A stretch of DNA of 64,000 bases from Blautia sp. Marseille-P3201T (GCF_900120295.1 NZ_LT635466.1:97739-161738); one strand, 5' to 3'; shown: positions 44,801 through 54,915, counted from the stretch's first letter. Numbers and translations are program-made. The notes: generated by a model not told the origin, from the letters alone.

Positions 44801-45946
44801 TTACTTATCGAATAAGAATTCTGATAACACTGCATTACTTAAAAGAACTCCCTCTTCCGAAAGAGAAATCCAGTCTTTATGTTCCACCAGCATCCCATTT
44901 TCCAGACATTTATGTAAGGCTTTTTCATAAACCATATCAATATCTCTTCCAAATATTCGTCTGAATTCTTTTTTTGAGATACCACGAGTTTTTCTGAGTC
45001 CCAAAAACATAAATTCTTCCATTTGACGTGGTTCCTCTAAAAACTGCACATCTTCTCTCATTGTTTTCGGCTGACTGCATCGTTCCAGGTAAACTTTCAT
45101 ATCTTTCGTATTACTCATACGGATATTTCTAACCATAGATGCCGCACCTAATCCCAATCCCAGATAATCTCCGCGTTCCCAGTATTTCAAATTATGTCTG
45201 GACTCCTTTCCTGACTTGGCATAGTTGGAAATCTCATACTGCTCATATCCTGCTTCTTTTAAAAATTTGCCTGTCCAAAGATAGATTTCTCTGCTTGTCT
45301 CCTCATCAGGCAACAGCTCCGGATGTTCTGCATATTTTTCATAAAAAGGCGTACCCTCTTCAATAATAAGCTGATAAACAGAAATATGCTCCGGTTTCTG
45401 TGCCGCTGCTGTTTCCAATTCTTCCTTCCACTCCTGCAGAGTCTGTCCCGGTATGGAAGAAATCAAATCCAGACTGATATTATCAAATCCCACTTTTCTT
45501 GCCAGTTCATAGCTATCCACGAAGTCCTGATAAGTATGAATTCTGCCTAAAAGTCTGAGTTTATCGTCCTTTACTGACTGCAGCCCCATACTCAAACGAT
45601 TAATTTTATTTTCCTTATAGCACTGCAGTTTTTCTTCATCCACTGTTCCCGGATTTACTTCTATGGTAATTTCCGGTCGTTTCTCCAGTTCAAATACTTC
45701 ATAAACTTTCTGAAGAATACGCTCCATCTGCTTTGGTAAAAGAACAGACGGTGTACCTCCCCCAATAAATACCGTTGATACACGGTATCCTTTTGCAAAC
45801 TCTTTATAGCTTTCAATCTCCGAAAGCAATGCATTTACATATTGCTCCCGTTCTTCCTCTCCTGCACTCCAGGAAAGGAAATCACAATATTCACATTTTT
45901 TCACACAAAATGGAATATGAATATAAAGTCCCAAATCTTTCTTCAT
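44801..45946 (-). CDS. hemW: Radical SAM heme chaperone HemW
   Basis: HemN-like radical SAM protein involved in heme trafficking rather than coproporphyrinogen oxidation. Cluster ligands Cys14, Cys18 and Cys21 are in HIPFCVKKCEYCDF. GGGTPSVL and GLQSVKDDKLRLLGR are conserved, and the HemN C-terminal domain ends with the winged-helix-like tail. At 381 residues it is full length. ATG with GGAAGG 7 bases upstream. It directly follows lepA (21 bp), the usual Firmicutes order; the expected hrcA-grpE-dnaK genes do not follow. Confidence 0.95.
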   Translation of the reverse strand: MKKDLGLYIHIPFCVKKCEYCDFLSWSAGEEEREQYVNALLSEIESYKEFAKGYRVSTVFIGGGTPSVLLPKQMERILQKVYEVFELEKRPEITIEVNPGTVDEEKLQCYKENKINRLSMGLQSVKDDKLRLLGRIHTYQDFVDSYELARKVGFDNISLDLISSIPGQTLQEWKEELETAAAQKPEHISVYQLIIEEGTPFYEKYAEHPELLPDEETSREIYLWTGKFLKEAGYEQYEISNYAKSGKESRHNLKYWERGDYLGLGLGAASMVRNIRMSNTKDMKVYLERCSQPKTMREDVQFLEEPRQMEEFMFLGLRKTRGISKKEFRRIFGRDIDMVYEKALHKCLENGMLVEHKDWISLSEEGVLLSNAVLSEFLFDK

Positions 45947-45967
45947 AGCAATACCTTCCCCAATTTC

Positions 45968-47782
45968 TTATTTATCATCTAATTTTAATACACTCATAAA
46001 AGCTTTCTGCGGAATTTCTACGTTTCCAATCTGACGCATACGTTTTTTACCTTCCTTCTGTTTTTCCAGAAGCTTTCTCTTACGTGAAATATCTCCACCA
46101 TAACATTTTGCCAATACGTCTTTACGCATCGCTTTTACAGTTTCTCTGGCAATAATCTTACTTCCCACTGCCGCCTGAATAGGAATTTCGAAAAGCTGTC
46201 TTGGAATTTCTTCTTTCAGCTTTTCACACATCTTACGGCCTCTTTCGTAAGCAGAACCTGCAAATACAATAAAGGACAAAGCATCTACTTCTTCTTTATT
46301 TACCAGAATATCCAATTTTACCAAATCGCTCTGTTCATAACCCAGCATTTCATAATCGAAAGAAGCATAACCTCTGGAACGTGATTTCAAAGCGTCAAAA
46401 AAGTCATAGATAATCTCGTTAAGAGGCAGATGATAATGAAGCAGCGCACGGGTAGTTTCCATATATTCCATTCCCTGATACTGTCCTCTTCTCTCCTGGC
46501 ACAAATCCATAATCGGTCCGATAAACTCTGTAGTCACCATAATTTCTGCCTTTACCATAGGTTCTTCCATATATTCAATCTCAGATGGATCCGGAAGATT
46601 TGACGGATTAGTAAGGTCAATAACTTCCCCATTTGTCTTGTGTACCTTATAAACAACTCCCGGAGCTGTTGTAACAAGATCCAGATTATATTCTCTCTCC
46701 AGTCTTTCCTGAATAATTTCCAAATGCAGTAATCCTAAGAAACCACAGCGGAAACCAAAGCCAAGAGCAATGGACGTTTCCGGTTCAAAAAACAGAGAAG
46801 CATCATTTAATTGAAGCTTTTCCAGCGCATCCCGTAAATCCTGATACTTTGCACCATCTGCCGGATAAACACCGCAGAATACCATAGGATTGACTTTCTT
46901 ATAACCCGGCAACGGTTTTTCACAAGGTCTTTCTTCATCTGTAATCGTATCGCCTACACGGGTATCCTTTACATTTTTAATGCTGGCAGTTACATAGCCT
47001 ACCATCCCTGCTGAAAGTTCATCACACGGAATAAACTGTCCTGCGCCAAAATATCCCACTTCTACAACTTCCTCAACAGCGCCGGTTGCCATCATACGGA
47101 TTTTTGTACCTTTGCGGACAGTTCCTTCCTTTATACGACAAAATACAATAACTCCCTTATACGGATCATAAATAGAGTCAAAGATCAGTGCCTGCAAAGG
47201 ATTATCAGGACTTCCTGAAGGTGCAGGAATTTTTGCTACAATCTGTTCCAGAACATCTTCAATATTCAATCCTGTCTTTGCAGAAATCAAAGGAGCATCC
47301 TGCGCCTCAATTCCGATTACATCCTCAATTTCATTGATAACTCTTTCCGGTTCTGCACTTGGCAAATCAATTTTATTAATAACCGGAAATACATCTAAGT
47401 CATGGTCTAAAGCCAGATACACATTTGCCAGCGTCTGTGCTTCAATTCCCTGAGCAGCGTCTACTACCAGGATTGCTCCGTCACAGGCAGCCAGACTTCG
47501 TGATACCTCATAATTAAAGTCCACATGTCCCGGCGTATCTATTAAATTAAAAATATATTCCTCTCCGTCCTTTGCATGATATACAATACGGACAGCCTGA
47601 GATTTTATAGTAATTCCTCTTTCTCTTTCCAAATCCATATTATCTAAGACCTGTGCCTGCATCTCTCTATCAGTGAGCAGTCCGGTTTTCTCAATAATAC
47701 GGTCTGCCAATGTAGATTTACCATGGTCAATATGTGCGATAATACAAAAATTACGAATTTTACTCTGTTCGATTGACGGCAT
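45968..47782 (-). CDS. lepA: Elongation factor 4 (LepA)
   Basis: Ribosome-bound translational GTPase that affects initiation and back-translocation. G1 is AHIDHGKST (16-24), and the DTPGH and NKID motifs are intact. EF-G-like domains II, III and V follow, with the LepA-specific C-terminal domain ([25 protein letters not shown]). 604 residues from ATG 47782, which has GGAGG 7 bases upstream; an earlier in-frame ATG lacks one. It lies between spoIIP and hemW in the conserved block. Confidence 0.97.
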   Translation of the reverse strand: MPSIEQSKIRNFCIIAHIDHGKSTLADRIIEKTGLLTDREMQAQVLDNMDLERERGITIKSQAVRIVYHAKDGEEYIFNLIDTPGHVDFNYEVSRSLAACDGAILVVDAAQGIEAQTLANVYLALDHDLDVFPVINKIDLPSAEPERVINEIEDVIGIEAQDAPLISAKTGLNIEDVLEQIVAKIPAPSGSPDNPLQALIFDSIYDPYKGVIVFCRIKEGTVRKGTKIRMMATGAVEEVVEVGYFGAGQFIPCDELSAGMVGYVTASIKNVKDTRVGDTITDEERPCEKPLPGYKKVNPMVFCGVYPADGAKYQDLRDALEKLQLNDASLFFEPETSIALGFGFRCGFLGLLHLEIIQERLEREYNLDLVTTAPGVVYKVHKTNGEVIDLTNPSNLPDPSEIEYMEEPMVKAEIMVTTEFIGPIMDLCQERRGQYQGMEYMETTRALLHYHLPLNEIIYDFFDALKSRSRGYASFDYEMLGYEQSDLVKLDILVNKEEVDALSFIVFAGSAYERGRKMCEKLKEEIPRQLFEIPIQAAVGSKIIARETVKAMRKDVLAKCYGGDISRKRKLLEKQKEGKKRMRQIGNVEIPQKAFMSVLKLDDK

Positions 47783-47873
47783 ATAATTTCCTCCATAGTT
47801 TTCCTTCATGCTAAACATATAAATAGGCATACTATATAATTATATCATGGCAATTAGAAATTAAGCAAGAAAT

Positions 47874-49103
47874 TTATGCTCCTGTCAGTACCTTATTCAA
47901 AATATCTGCCAAAGGCTCCATAGCATTCATCTCTTCCTGTACAGTATTGGTCTGCGCTCCACATTCTACCAACAGAGCTTTCGGTCTCAAATGCAGATTG
48001 TATCGATACCCTCTCAGATAGATGGTTCTTGCCAGATCAGGATAATACTTCTTTGTTTCCAGCATCATCTGTAAAGAAAATGCCAGATTTTCCTGAATAT
48101 ATGGATTTGGAAGATAAGAAATATCACCATTTTGATTTGTTCTGCTCAGACCATTAAAAAACATAATCTTTGCTGTATCTTTTCCATCAATATTGGTCAC
48201 CAGCCTCTTGTCTTCTGCTACCCCATCTCTATGAAGGTCGATAACTACTTCCACACTGGGGTTCTCCTCTAAAATCTTTCCTATCCTCTCCTGAGCATAA
48301 GTATATGCCTTATTTCTATCCAGTTTCCCATCTACAATATCAAAAGTATCTGTCACATGAATAACGTTATATCCGTATGTATCCTGCAGCAAAGTTGTCA
48401 GATAATCCCCCACTCCCACAATAGTCGTAGAAGGATCTCCCGGTACAGAATCAATAAATTCCTCCTGAGAATGACTATGATAAATAAGAATTTGCGGCTG
48501 CTCATTACTTCCCTGCATCCGCATATCCATTTCAAGAAGCGCCGGTGCATTTAATTCTTCACTGCTTATACTGGTAGTTTTATCCACCGTATAAAAATTA
48601 CTCATAACAAAATCAAAGTCCTGAAACTTTTCCAGGGGAATATCCGTAACAGGAGCCTTTATCTGATTAGCAGCCTCCTGACTCGAAGTATCTCCCGGTA
48701 TTTCCTCATTTTCTGTATTTTCATAACCGGAAGATGGAGGACCTGCTTCCTGATTTTCTTCTAAAAGCTTTGCCTCCAAAAATTCCGTGTTCTCTCTCAT
48801 AATCCTGCCACTGGTTTCCCTGTCAATTTCCGGTTTTTCTTCTTCCTCTTCTGAATATTTTTTTAACGCAGGAATTTGTCCCGTTATCTTATCCCACAAC
48901 CATTGTTTTCCATCTTTTTTCTCATTTGTTTCTGTTAAACCCGGAAGATATGTTTTTACTGCCTGTTTCTGAATATTCCCCATCATATATTCCATATCTG
49001 TTTTATCAAGAGCCAGTCCCTTTACAATGATATCTGCTGCCAGCAGAACCATAAAAAGCCATAGCAAAATTGAAATTCCCTGTTCCACATCTCTTTTCTT
49101 CAC
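47874..49103 (-). CDS. spoIIP: Stage II sporulation protein P
   Basis: Peptidoglycan amidase and endopeptidase of the DMP engulfment complex. The N terminus has one membrane segment (about 10-30). A low-complexity acidic linker covers about 85-150. The SpoIIP domain includes PQILIYHSHSQEEFID (His209, His211, Glu214) and VVIDLHRDGV. It ends LLVECGAQTNT, which carries the expected zinc-coordinating and catalytic Glu region. 409 residues. The start is GTG at 49103 with GAGG 7 bases upstream. It follows gpr in the standard order and marks the organism as an endospore former. Confidence 0.95.
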   Translation of the reverse strand: MKKRDVEQGISILLWLFMVLLAADIIVKGLALDKTDMEYMMGNIQKQAVKTYLPGLTETNEKKDGKQWLWDKITGQIPALKKYSEEEEEKPEIDRETSGRIMRENTEFLEAKLLEENQEAGPPSSGYENTENEEIPGDTSSQEAANQIKAPVTDIPLEKFQDFDFVMSNFYTVDKTTSISSEELNAPALLEMDMRMQGSNEQPQILIYHSHSQEEFIDSVPGDPSTTIVGVGDYLTTLLQDTYGYNVIHVTDTFDIVDGKLDRNKAYTYAQERIGKILEENPSVEVVIDLHRDGVAEDKRLVTNIDGKDTAKIMFFNGLSRTNQNGDISYLPNPYIQENLAFSLQMMLETKKYYPDLARTIYLRGYRYNLHLRPKALLVECGAQTNTVQEEMNAMEPLADILNKVLTGA

Positions 49104-49143
49104 CCTATCACCTCATATCTATATATGAGAAAATGTATTTCAA

Positions 49144-50055
49144 TTATGCCTTGTCTTTTGTAAATGTAAAATTTAACCCCTCAGAAATTGTATAGGAAAG
49201 CCTTTTTATCGTTTCATCTACATCTTTAGGTGTCACAAACATACTATAAAGAGAGGGGGCAATCATTTCCTCCAGGAATTCTTTCTGCTCTGCCTCATCC
49301 AAAGCATCCAGTAAATGTGCCATAGAGTCATGCACAATAGTTGCCGCATCTACCACTGTAGGAACTCCAATTCCAATTACTTTTACCCCTAACACAGCCT
49401 CATTTAAACCATTTCTGTGATTACCTACACCAGAACCCGGATTAATCCCTGTATCTGTAATCTGGATGGTTCTATTCAGTCGTTTTACACTTCTGGCAGC
49501 TAAAGCATCAATGGCAATGATTACATCAGGCTTTGTTTCCTCTGCCACACCACGTATAATTTCCAATGTTTCCATTCCAGTCTGAGCCATAACTCCAGGT
49601 GCAATACCGCTTATGCTGTCAGCATGCTCCTCCCCCATACCCTGAATACCATATTCTTTTATAAGGTGTCTGGTAATATGAAGATTTGCCACTACTTCCG
49701 GTCCCAGCGCATCCGGTGTAATTTCTCTGTTTCCCAGTCCCGCCACCAATACCCGAATATCCTTTTTTTGAGGCAAAAGCCTCCTTACATGATATGCAAT
49801 TTCTTTTGAAATTTCTCTGTGATAATCCTCATCCGGCACAGACATATTAGGCGCCTCAATGGTAATATAAACACCTTGCGGTCTTCCCATAGTTTTCGCC
49901 CCGTTTTCTGTTTCAATTCGCACTACGGTTGTTCTGATATCTTTCTCCTGATTATAATCCTCCTCAATAACAACTCCTCTGACCTCTACATTATCTTCCT
50001 CAAACTTCTCTTTCGCTTCCAATGCCAAATCTGTATGAATTCTCTGCAATGACAT
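49144..50055 (-). CDS. gpr: Spore germination endopeptidase GPR
   Basis: Degrades small acid-soluble proteins at germination (A25 family). The N-terminal MSLQRIHTDLALEA contains the propeptide-type segment; RTDLA in classical GPR reads HTDLA here. GLGNREITPDALGPEVV carries the catalytic Asp region, and VIAIDALAARSVKRLN and DTGINPGSGVGN are conserved. 303 residues, somewhat shorter than Bacillus GPR (about 370). The start at 50055 has GGAAAGGAAG upstream and replaces a longer frame without a ribosome-binding site. It is divergent from rpsT and precedes spoIIP. Confidence 0.95.
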   Translation of the reverse strand: MSLQRIHTDLALEAKEKFEEDNVEVRGVVIEEDYNQEKDIRTTVVRIETENGAKTMGRPQGVYITIEAPNMSVPDEDYHREISKEIAYHVRRLLPQKKDIRVLVAGLGNREITPDALGPEVVANLHITRHLIKEYGIQGMGEEHADSISGIAPGVMAQTGMETLEIIRGVAEETKPDVIIAIDALAARSVKRLNRTIQITDTGINPGSGVGNHRNGLNEAVLGVKVIGIGVPTVVDAATIVHDSMAHLLDALDEAEQKEFLEEMIAPSLYSMFVTPKDVDETIKRLSYTISEGLNFTFTKDKA

Positions 50056-50115
50056 CTGTCTCTTCCTTTCCCTTGATTTTAACAGTATTTTTTGCATTTT
50101 AAAGAATTTTATGTA

Positions 50116-50144
50116 TTGACATTTATCAACAAATATTCTACAAT
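50116..50144 (+). promoter_or_regulatory. rpsT promoter
   Basis: -35 TTGACA (50116-50121), 17-bp spacer, -10 TACAAT (50139-50144): near-consensus, as expected for a ribosomal protein gene. Confidence 0.85.
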
Positions 50145-50158
50145 AAAAAAGCATGTTG

Positions 50159-50188
50159 TATCGGAGAGTTCCGTGTCTTTCTCCGATA
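50159..50188 (+). promoter_or_regulatory. rpsT leader hairpin
   Basis: TATCGGAGA (50159-50167) pairs perfectly with TCTCCGATA (50180-50188) around a 12-base loop in the 5' UTR, about 50 bases before the start codon. Likely a target for S20 feedback or a stabilising leader structure. Confidence 0.6.
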
Positions 50189-50240
50189 AATAATAGAAAA
50201 ACAATAAATTGGAAAAAGATTATATTCGGAGGTGTACGCT

Positions 50241-50504
50241 TTGGCTAACATTAAATCTGCAAAAAAAAGAGTATTAGTAAACAAAACAAAAGCTGAAAGA
50301 AATAAATCTATTAAATCAGCTGTTAAGACTTCTATCAGAAAAGTAGAAGCTGCTATTGAAGCAAAAGATAAAGAAGCAGCATCTGCAGCATTATTAAATG
50401 CTATTTCTACTATTGATAAAGCAGCATCTAAAGGTGTTTATCATAAAAACACAGCTGCAAGAAAAGTTTCCCGCTTATCTAAAGCAGTTAACGCTCTTGC
50501 ATAA
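50241..50504 (+). CDS. rpsT: 30S ribosomal protein S20
   Basis: An 87-residue protein binding 16S rRNA. It is Lys/Ala-rich with the family start ANIKSAKKR and the end HKNTAARKVSRLSKAVNAL. The start is TTG at 50241, 8 bases after GGAGG; an earlier in-frame GTG overlaps that ribosome-binding site. A TTG start also occurs in E. coli rpsT, where it is part of autoregulation. Strong promoter and a leader hairpin precede it. It sits between gpr and holA in the conserved block but points the opposite way. Confidence 0.97.
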   Translation: MANIKSAKKRVLVNKTKAERNKSIKSAVKTSIRKVEAAIEAKDKEAASAALLNAISTIDKAASKGVYHKNTAARKVSRLSKAVNALA

Positions 50505-50520
50505 GAAACAGATTGCATAT

Positions 50521-50650
50521 AAAAAAGATTGTGCAACAGCACAATCTCCGCGCGCGCGGTTCACAAAGTGATAATTTCATTTCCGCGAGCTGCGCATCCT
50601 TGCGGAGCATTTTTTATTTCATAGGACGCGATTTCCTATGAAATAAAAAA
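50521..50650 (+). repeat. Structured intergenic repeat B, copy 2
   Basis: Second copy of the ~130-bp element at 5246-5374, in the same orientation. Hairpin 1 is GATTGTGC/GCACAATC (a C:G pair in copy 1 becomes T:A), and hairpin 3 is ATTTCATAGG/CCTATGAAAT (G:C becomes A:T). Loop AACA and the middle stem are conserved. It lies between the convergent rpsT and holA genes. Confidence 0.8.
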
Positions 50651-50689
50651 AATCCCCTTGGCTGACCGTCATCAGCTAAGGGGATTTTT
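50648..50689. terminator. Bidirectional terminator of rpsT and holA
   Basis: AAAATCCCCTTGGCTGA pairs with TCAGCTAAGGGGATTTT: long stem with A-run and T-run at the two ends. Confidence 0.85.
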
Positions 50690-50694
50690 ACATT

Positions 50695-51675
50695 CTATAT
50701 ACTGCTAAATTTCACCAACAGCAATTCTACACTCATAGTATCCGTCATAAGTCCTGTCTTTACTTTTGTTTCTGCTGTAACGCATTCTTCTACTGCCATT
50801 CTCAATTCTTCTGTGCTGTATTTTCTTGCATACGTGAGATAATTTCTCACAACAAAAGGCTGAATTCCTGCTTTTTTTCCAATTTGTGTCTGATCATATC
50901 CGCATTTTGATAATTCTTTCACCTGCATAATTAAATTAAACTGTCTTGCCAGGAGAAACAAAATCCGCATTGGAGGTTCCTTTAATGCCAGCAGTTCATA
51001 ATAAAGATCTAATGCCTTTTTTTGATTTTTCTCTGTCACACAACGGATCATTTCAAAAATATGGTTCGTTATTTGTGTTGTACACACACTCTCAATATCC
51101 TGCGCGGTAATAACGTCTCTGCCCATGGTATAACACAAAAGTTTTTCCAGCTCTCTTTCTATGTTTCCCATATCCGTTCCTGTTTTGCTCAAAAAAAGCT
51201 CCATATCCTTCTGGGTAATCTTTTTCCCCTCTCTTGTCATCATCCCCAGAACCCAGCGCATAATAGTGTTACTGTCCTGTACACAAAACTCCACTGCCCT
51301 GCCATATTTTTTTACAGCCTTGTACATACGGTTCCTTTTATCCACATCATTTTCAATAAAAACCATGCAGATATACTCCGGCAATTCTGCCATATACTCA
51401 GGGAGATCTGAACATTGATTTTTAAAAAATCCTGTATCCTCCAGAAAAATCACTCGTCTATCGGCAAAAAAAGGCATAGTTTCAGCCAAATCTATAATTT
51501 CTTCTGGCTCTGTCTTTTTTCCTTCAAATATAGAAAAATTCATGGAGTCTTCCTCCTGAACCAGAGCTTTTTTTAATTTTTCCTTATATTGCTGCTTTAA
51601 ATAATTTTCTTCACCATACAGTAAATACACTTGTTTAAAATCCTGATTTTTAATATCTTCCTGTAAGCTTTTCAT
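50695..51675 (-). CDS. holA: DNA polymerase III subunit delta
   Basis: Clamp-loader subunit that opens the beta clamp. The start MKSLQEDIKNQDFKQVYLLYGEENYL is typical, as are LAETMPFFADRRVIFLEDTGFF and the C-terminal helical domain (RILFLLARQFNLIMQVKEL, then KAGIQPFVVRNYL). At 326 residues it has normal length. It follows comEC on the same strand with a 39-bp gap, as in Bacillus. Confidence 0.95.
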   Translation of the reverse strand: MKSLQEDIKNQDFKQVYLLYGEENYLKQQYKEKLKKALVQEEDSMNFSIFEGKKTEPEEIIDLAETMPFFADRRVIFLEDTGFFKNQCSDLPEYMAELPEYICMVFIENDVDKRNRMYKAVKKYGRAVEFCVQDSNTIMRWVLGMMTREGKKITQKDMELFLSKTGTDMGNIERELEKLLCYTMGRDVITAQDIESVCTTQITNHIFEMIRCVTEKNQKKALDLYYELLALKEPPMRILFLLARQFNLIMQVKELSKCGYDQTQIGKKAGIQPFVVRNYLTYARKYSTEELRMAVEECVTAETKVKTGLMTDTMSVELLLVKFSSI

Positions 51676-51714
51676 ACTTCTCTCTTTTCTTACATCTTTT
51701 TATATGCAATTATA

Positions 51715-53973
51715 TCATGGTTCATTTCCTCTGAAAAGATATCTTTTTTTCCTCATTCTGCTCTCTATCAGGAAATCGTTCTTTCTCTCGGTCAATATAA
51801 GCTCTCCTTCCTCCATGGTTAAAAAGATTTTATTCGTATTATATTTTAGTCGTTCCATTAGCTCCTCATGAGGATGTCCATAAGAATTATCTTTACCGCA
51901 GGAAATTACAGATGCTTTAGGCCGAATAATTTCCAGAAATTCCTCTTTTGTAGAGTTCTTTGAGCCATGATGTGCCACTTTAAGCACATCATATTCCTCA
52001 CCTCTCTTTTTTAATTCCTGAAAAAATTCCTTTTCCCCTTCTCCCTCTATATCTCCGGTAAAAAGTACCTTTAAGTTTCCTTTTGTCATTCGAAATGCCT
52101 GAGACCCTTCATTACATTCTAAATCTTTTCTGTCAGGTGCAAGACATTCCAACTGTGTTTTTCCCTGCCTTATTTTTGTTCCTTTCTTTATATACACTAC
52201 CTTGCATCCTGCCCTTTTTCCCCTTTCTTCTAAATCCTCCAGTTTCTCCTTTGCCTCCTCACATTCTGATAAAAATAATGTGTCAACCTTGATCTGTGTT
52301 TCCTTTTCTGCCACATTTTCCAAAATTTCCTGTATTCCGCTAATATGATCCAAATCTGTATGAGAAACAAAAATCCCCTTTATTTCCTGTATTCCAAAAG
52401 CTTTTAAAAATGGAAGAATTCGATATTTTCCCACACCGGACACACTGCTGCTTCCACCATCTATTAAAAAACATTCTCTGTTTCCTATATGTACACACGC
52501 ACAATCCCCCTGTCCTACGTCTAAAAAGGTAATATCTCTGTTTTCCCATGGAAACTTACTACATAAAAGAAGAGTACATGCTGCTAAAAGTCCGCAAAAA
52601 ACTTTTTTCCATTTCTTATGTTTCTCTGCCCATATCAAAAGTACAAGTACTGTATAATAACACCCACATTTCCATAACGCAGGCTTTCCTGTAATCCATA
52701 GTGCAAAGGGAATTTGCTGAAGGACTCTGCCCACTCCCAAATAAATCTCTAAAATTAAAACAGCAGGTAATACTACTATTTTTCCTAACGAAATCATGGT
52801 AAACATCCCTAAAAGACTCCCCAAACATCCAGATATCAGTAAAATTCCTGCTGTAGGGAGAACCAGAAGATTTACAACAATTCCGACAACAGATATTTCA
52901 TAAAAAAAATACATCATCATGGGCAAAAGAACCGCCCACACAGCTATTCCTCCTTTTATCCCCTCCAGCAGAACCCCTTTGCTCTTTTCCCAGAAATTTT
53001 TCTTTCCCCTCTTTACTTTTTTTGAAAAAAGAACAGGATGAACAATACCCATTCCTAAAATTGCGCCAAAAGACAATAGGAAACTACTATCATATAAATA
53101 TAAAGGTGATTTTATTAAAAGCAAAATAAATGCCAATGCTGCAGAAGACATAAAGTCATACGTTCTTTTCCACAGCAACGCTCCAACCCACACAGAAAAC
53201 ATAATCGCAGCCCGCATTACAGCAGCTCCACTTCCTGTAAGACCTCCATATAAAATCATTGTACTCATAGAAATAATTCCCGCTGCCCAAAAAGGTACCG
53301 AAAGCCTCTGTAAAATTTTTAAAAGTCCTCCTCCCATAATAGAAAGATGTAATCCTGAAATGGCTAAAATATGCGAGCAGCCCATAAGCTGAAACAGAAT
53401 TTTCTGACTGCTGTCCAAATTTCTCTTTTCTCCCAACAAAACAGACTCAAAAAATCCAATTTTATCCTCCTGCACAACTGATGAAATTCCCTTTTTCCAC
53501 ATTTTTTTTATTTTATCCTGCCATTTTAAAAACAGATTAGAATTCTTTTCCAGTATACTTATAGAGTCACCGGTCTGATACCACTTAATTCCTCTGGCAT
53601 AATTGTAAACTCTTTCGTTAAATTGTCCCAGGTTAACAGGAACAGGTATTTCCTCCAACTTTCCGTTTACTGCCACTTTATCTCCGCATCCGAAAGAAAC
53701 CGTACATTTTTCATTTTTAATATGGACTTTTACATGATCTATGGGATATTTTTTTGATTTTACATTTAGATTTGCATTTTTGATATAAAGATTTGTGTAT
53801 AGATCAAATTCTTCTTTTTTATAAACACTTCCACTGACTGTGGCTTTTTCTAAAGGGCTTTTAACCGGAAGTTTCGGCGGTTGAAAATTAAAACCCGAAA
53901 CCCCAGCCTGTCCTAAAAGCCACAGTACCGCTGCCCACAAAAGGGCAGCCATACACAATGGTCTTTTACTCAC
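51715..53973 (-). CDS. comEC: Competence channel protein ComEC/Rec2
   Basis: Membrane channel for uptake of transforming single-stranded DNA. Two N-terminal membrane segments flank a DUF4131/OB-like region (about 40-150). The Competence domain with many hydrophobic segments covers about 185-470 (GCSHILAISGLHLSI is its signature). The C-terminal metallo-beta-lactamase domain begins ITFLDVGQGDCACVHIG and has VSHTDLDHISG and KVAHHGSKNS. At 752 residues it is complete. The start is GTG with GGAGG upstream, overlapping the GerMN gene by 8 bases. Confidence 0.95.
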   Translation of the reverse strand: MSKRPLCMAALLWAAVLWLLGQAGVSGFNFQPPKLPVKSPLEKATVSGSVYKKEEFDLYTNLYIKNANLNVKSKKYPIDHVKVHIKNEKCTVSFGCGDKVAVNGKLEEIPVPVNLGQFNERVYNYARGIKWYQTGDSISILEKNSNLFLKWQDKIKKMWKKGISSVVQEDKIGFFESVLLGEKRNLDSSQKILFQLMGCSHILAISGLHLSIMGGGLLKILQRLSVPFWAAGIISMSTMILYGGLTGSGAAVMRAAIMFSVWVGALLWKRTYDFMSSAALAFILLLIKSPLYLYDSSFLLSFGAILGMGIVHPVLFSKKVKRGKKNFWEKSKGVLLEGIKGGIAVWAVLLPMMMYFFYEISVVGIVVNLLVLPTAGILLISGCLGSLLGMFTMISLGKIVVLPAVLILEIYLGVGRVLQQIPFALWITGKPALWKCGCYYTVLVLLIWAEKHKKWKKVFCGLLAACTLLLCSKFPWENRDITFLDVGQGDCACVHIGNRECFLIDGGSSSVSGVGKYRILPFLKAFGIQEIKGIFVSHTDLDHISGIQEILENVAEKETQIKVDTLFLSECEEAKEKLEDLEERGKRAGCKVVYIKKGTKIRQGKTQLECLAPDRKDLECNEGSQAFRMTKGNLKVLFTGDIEGEGEKEFFQELKKRGEEYDVLKVAHHGSKNSTKEEFLEIIRPKASVISCGKDNSYGHPHEELMERLKYNTNKIFLTMEEGELILTERKNDFLIESRMRKKRYLFRGNEP

Positions 53974-54904
53974 CTTTTTCCTCCTTTATCAGGCTATAAT
54001 CTGCATGAAAAGGCTCGTCTAATTTCATAGTTTCCCGAAAAGTAACTTTCGTCTCACCTTCTACAGAAATTTGTACTGCTCGAATATTGCATGCATCAGT
54101 GAGTGAATTAACAATGGAATAGATTGGAAGCTTCTCTTGTACATCCATTGAATTATTCAGAAAGCTCTTATCCAAATTCACGTAACAAATTCCTTCCACA
54201 ATGGAAACACCCAAAATTTTCGTGTTTGGTGATAAAGTTGGCTTTAGCCCCTCTGTTTTCGGACCTTTTAGCAGTCGCTCTACCACCTCTCTTTCCACAG
54301 GGATATTGCTGTTATAATAAGCAGAAACCGTTTCTTTCACCAGGCTGCTTCCCTCTTCATCTGCAAAATACAGGTTCAAATTGCTGTGTACATAAGAATT
54401 GACATTTTCTCCTTCATTTGCAACAAAAGTATTTCTATCCATTTTTCCTATTTCCACACCTTCTGAGTCTGTCAATGGCGCTCCATTTTCCGTAAATTCC
54501 ACATATTCCACTCCGGGTATCTGTGTAAATGCCGCCACAACACCTGCTCTTACTAAAATTTCTCTGGTATTTTTCATTTTTTTGTAGTTTTCATTAAAAT
54601 TTACCACAACCTTTTCCCCATCATAACTACAATTTAAAATATTCACCTCTTTTGGCAAAAGCCGAAAATGTTCTTCCTTTTCAGGTGTTTCGTCTAACAT
54701 TTTGCCGATTTCCTGCACCATGGCTTCTGTCGTTCTCTTTGTCGGTTTATAATTATCCGTTTCCAGAAAACTTTCTGTAGGGGATAAATAATACATCTGA
54801 TATTCTGTTTTTTCTTCTTTTTTTTCTTTCTTACTGCACCCTGCCACAAACAATATGGCAACACAGAATAAAAGAAACAGAATTCTCCGCTTTCTTCCTT
54901 TCAC
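53966..54904 (-). CDS. GerMN-domain lipoprotein (GerM-like)
   Basis: A 312-residue lipoprotein with signal and lipobox LFVAGC (Cys23). It carries two GerMN domains in tandem: about 60-165 (LPKEVNILNCSYDGEKVVVNF, then TREILVRAGVVAAFTQIPGVEYVEF) and about 175-300 (LNLYFADEEGSSLVKE, ERLLKGPKTEGLKPTLSPNTKILGV, ICYVNLDKSFLN). GerM acts in spore cortex and germination in Bacillus. The GTG start has AGGAGG 7 bases upstream. It lies 11 bp after a histidine kinase gene. The order response regulator, kinase, GerMN lipoprotein mirrors actinobacterial MtrA-MtrB-LpqB. Confidence 0.9.
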   Translation of the reverse strand: MKGRKRRILFLLFCVAILFVAGCSKKEKKEEKTEYQMYYLSPTESFLETDNYKPTKRTTEAMVQEIGKMLDETPEKEEHFRLLPKEVNILNCSYDGEKVVVNFNENYKKMKNTREILVRAGVVAAFTQIPGVEYVEFTENGAPLTDSEGVEIGKMDRNTFVANEGENVNSYVHSNLNLYFADEEGSSLVKETVSAYYNSNIPVEREVVERLLKGPKTEGLKPTLSPNTKILGVSIVEGICYVNLDKSFLNNSMDVQEKLPIYSIVNSLTDACNIRAVQISVEGETKVTFRETMKLDEPFHADYSLIKEEKGE

Positions 54905-54915
54905 CTATATGCCTC

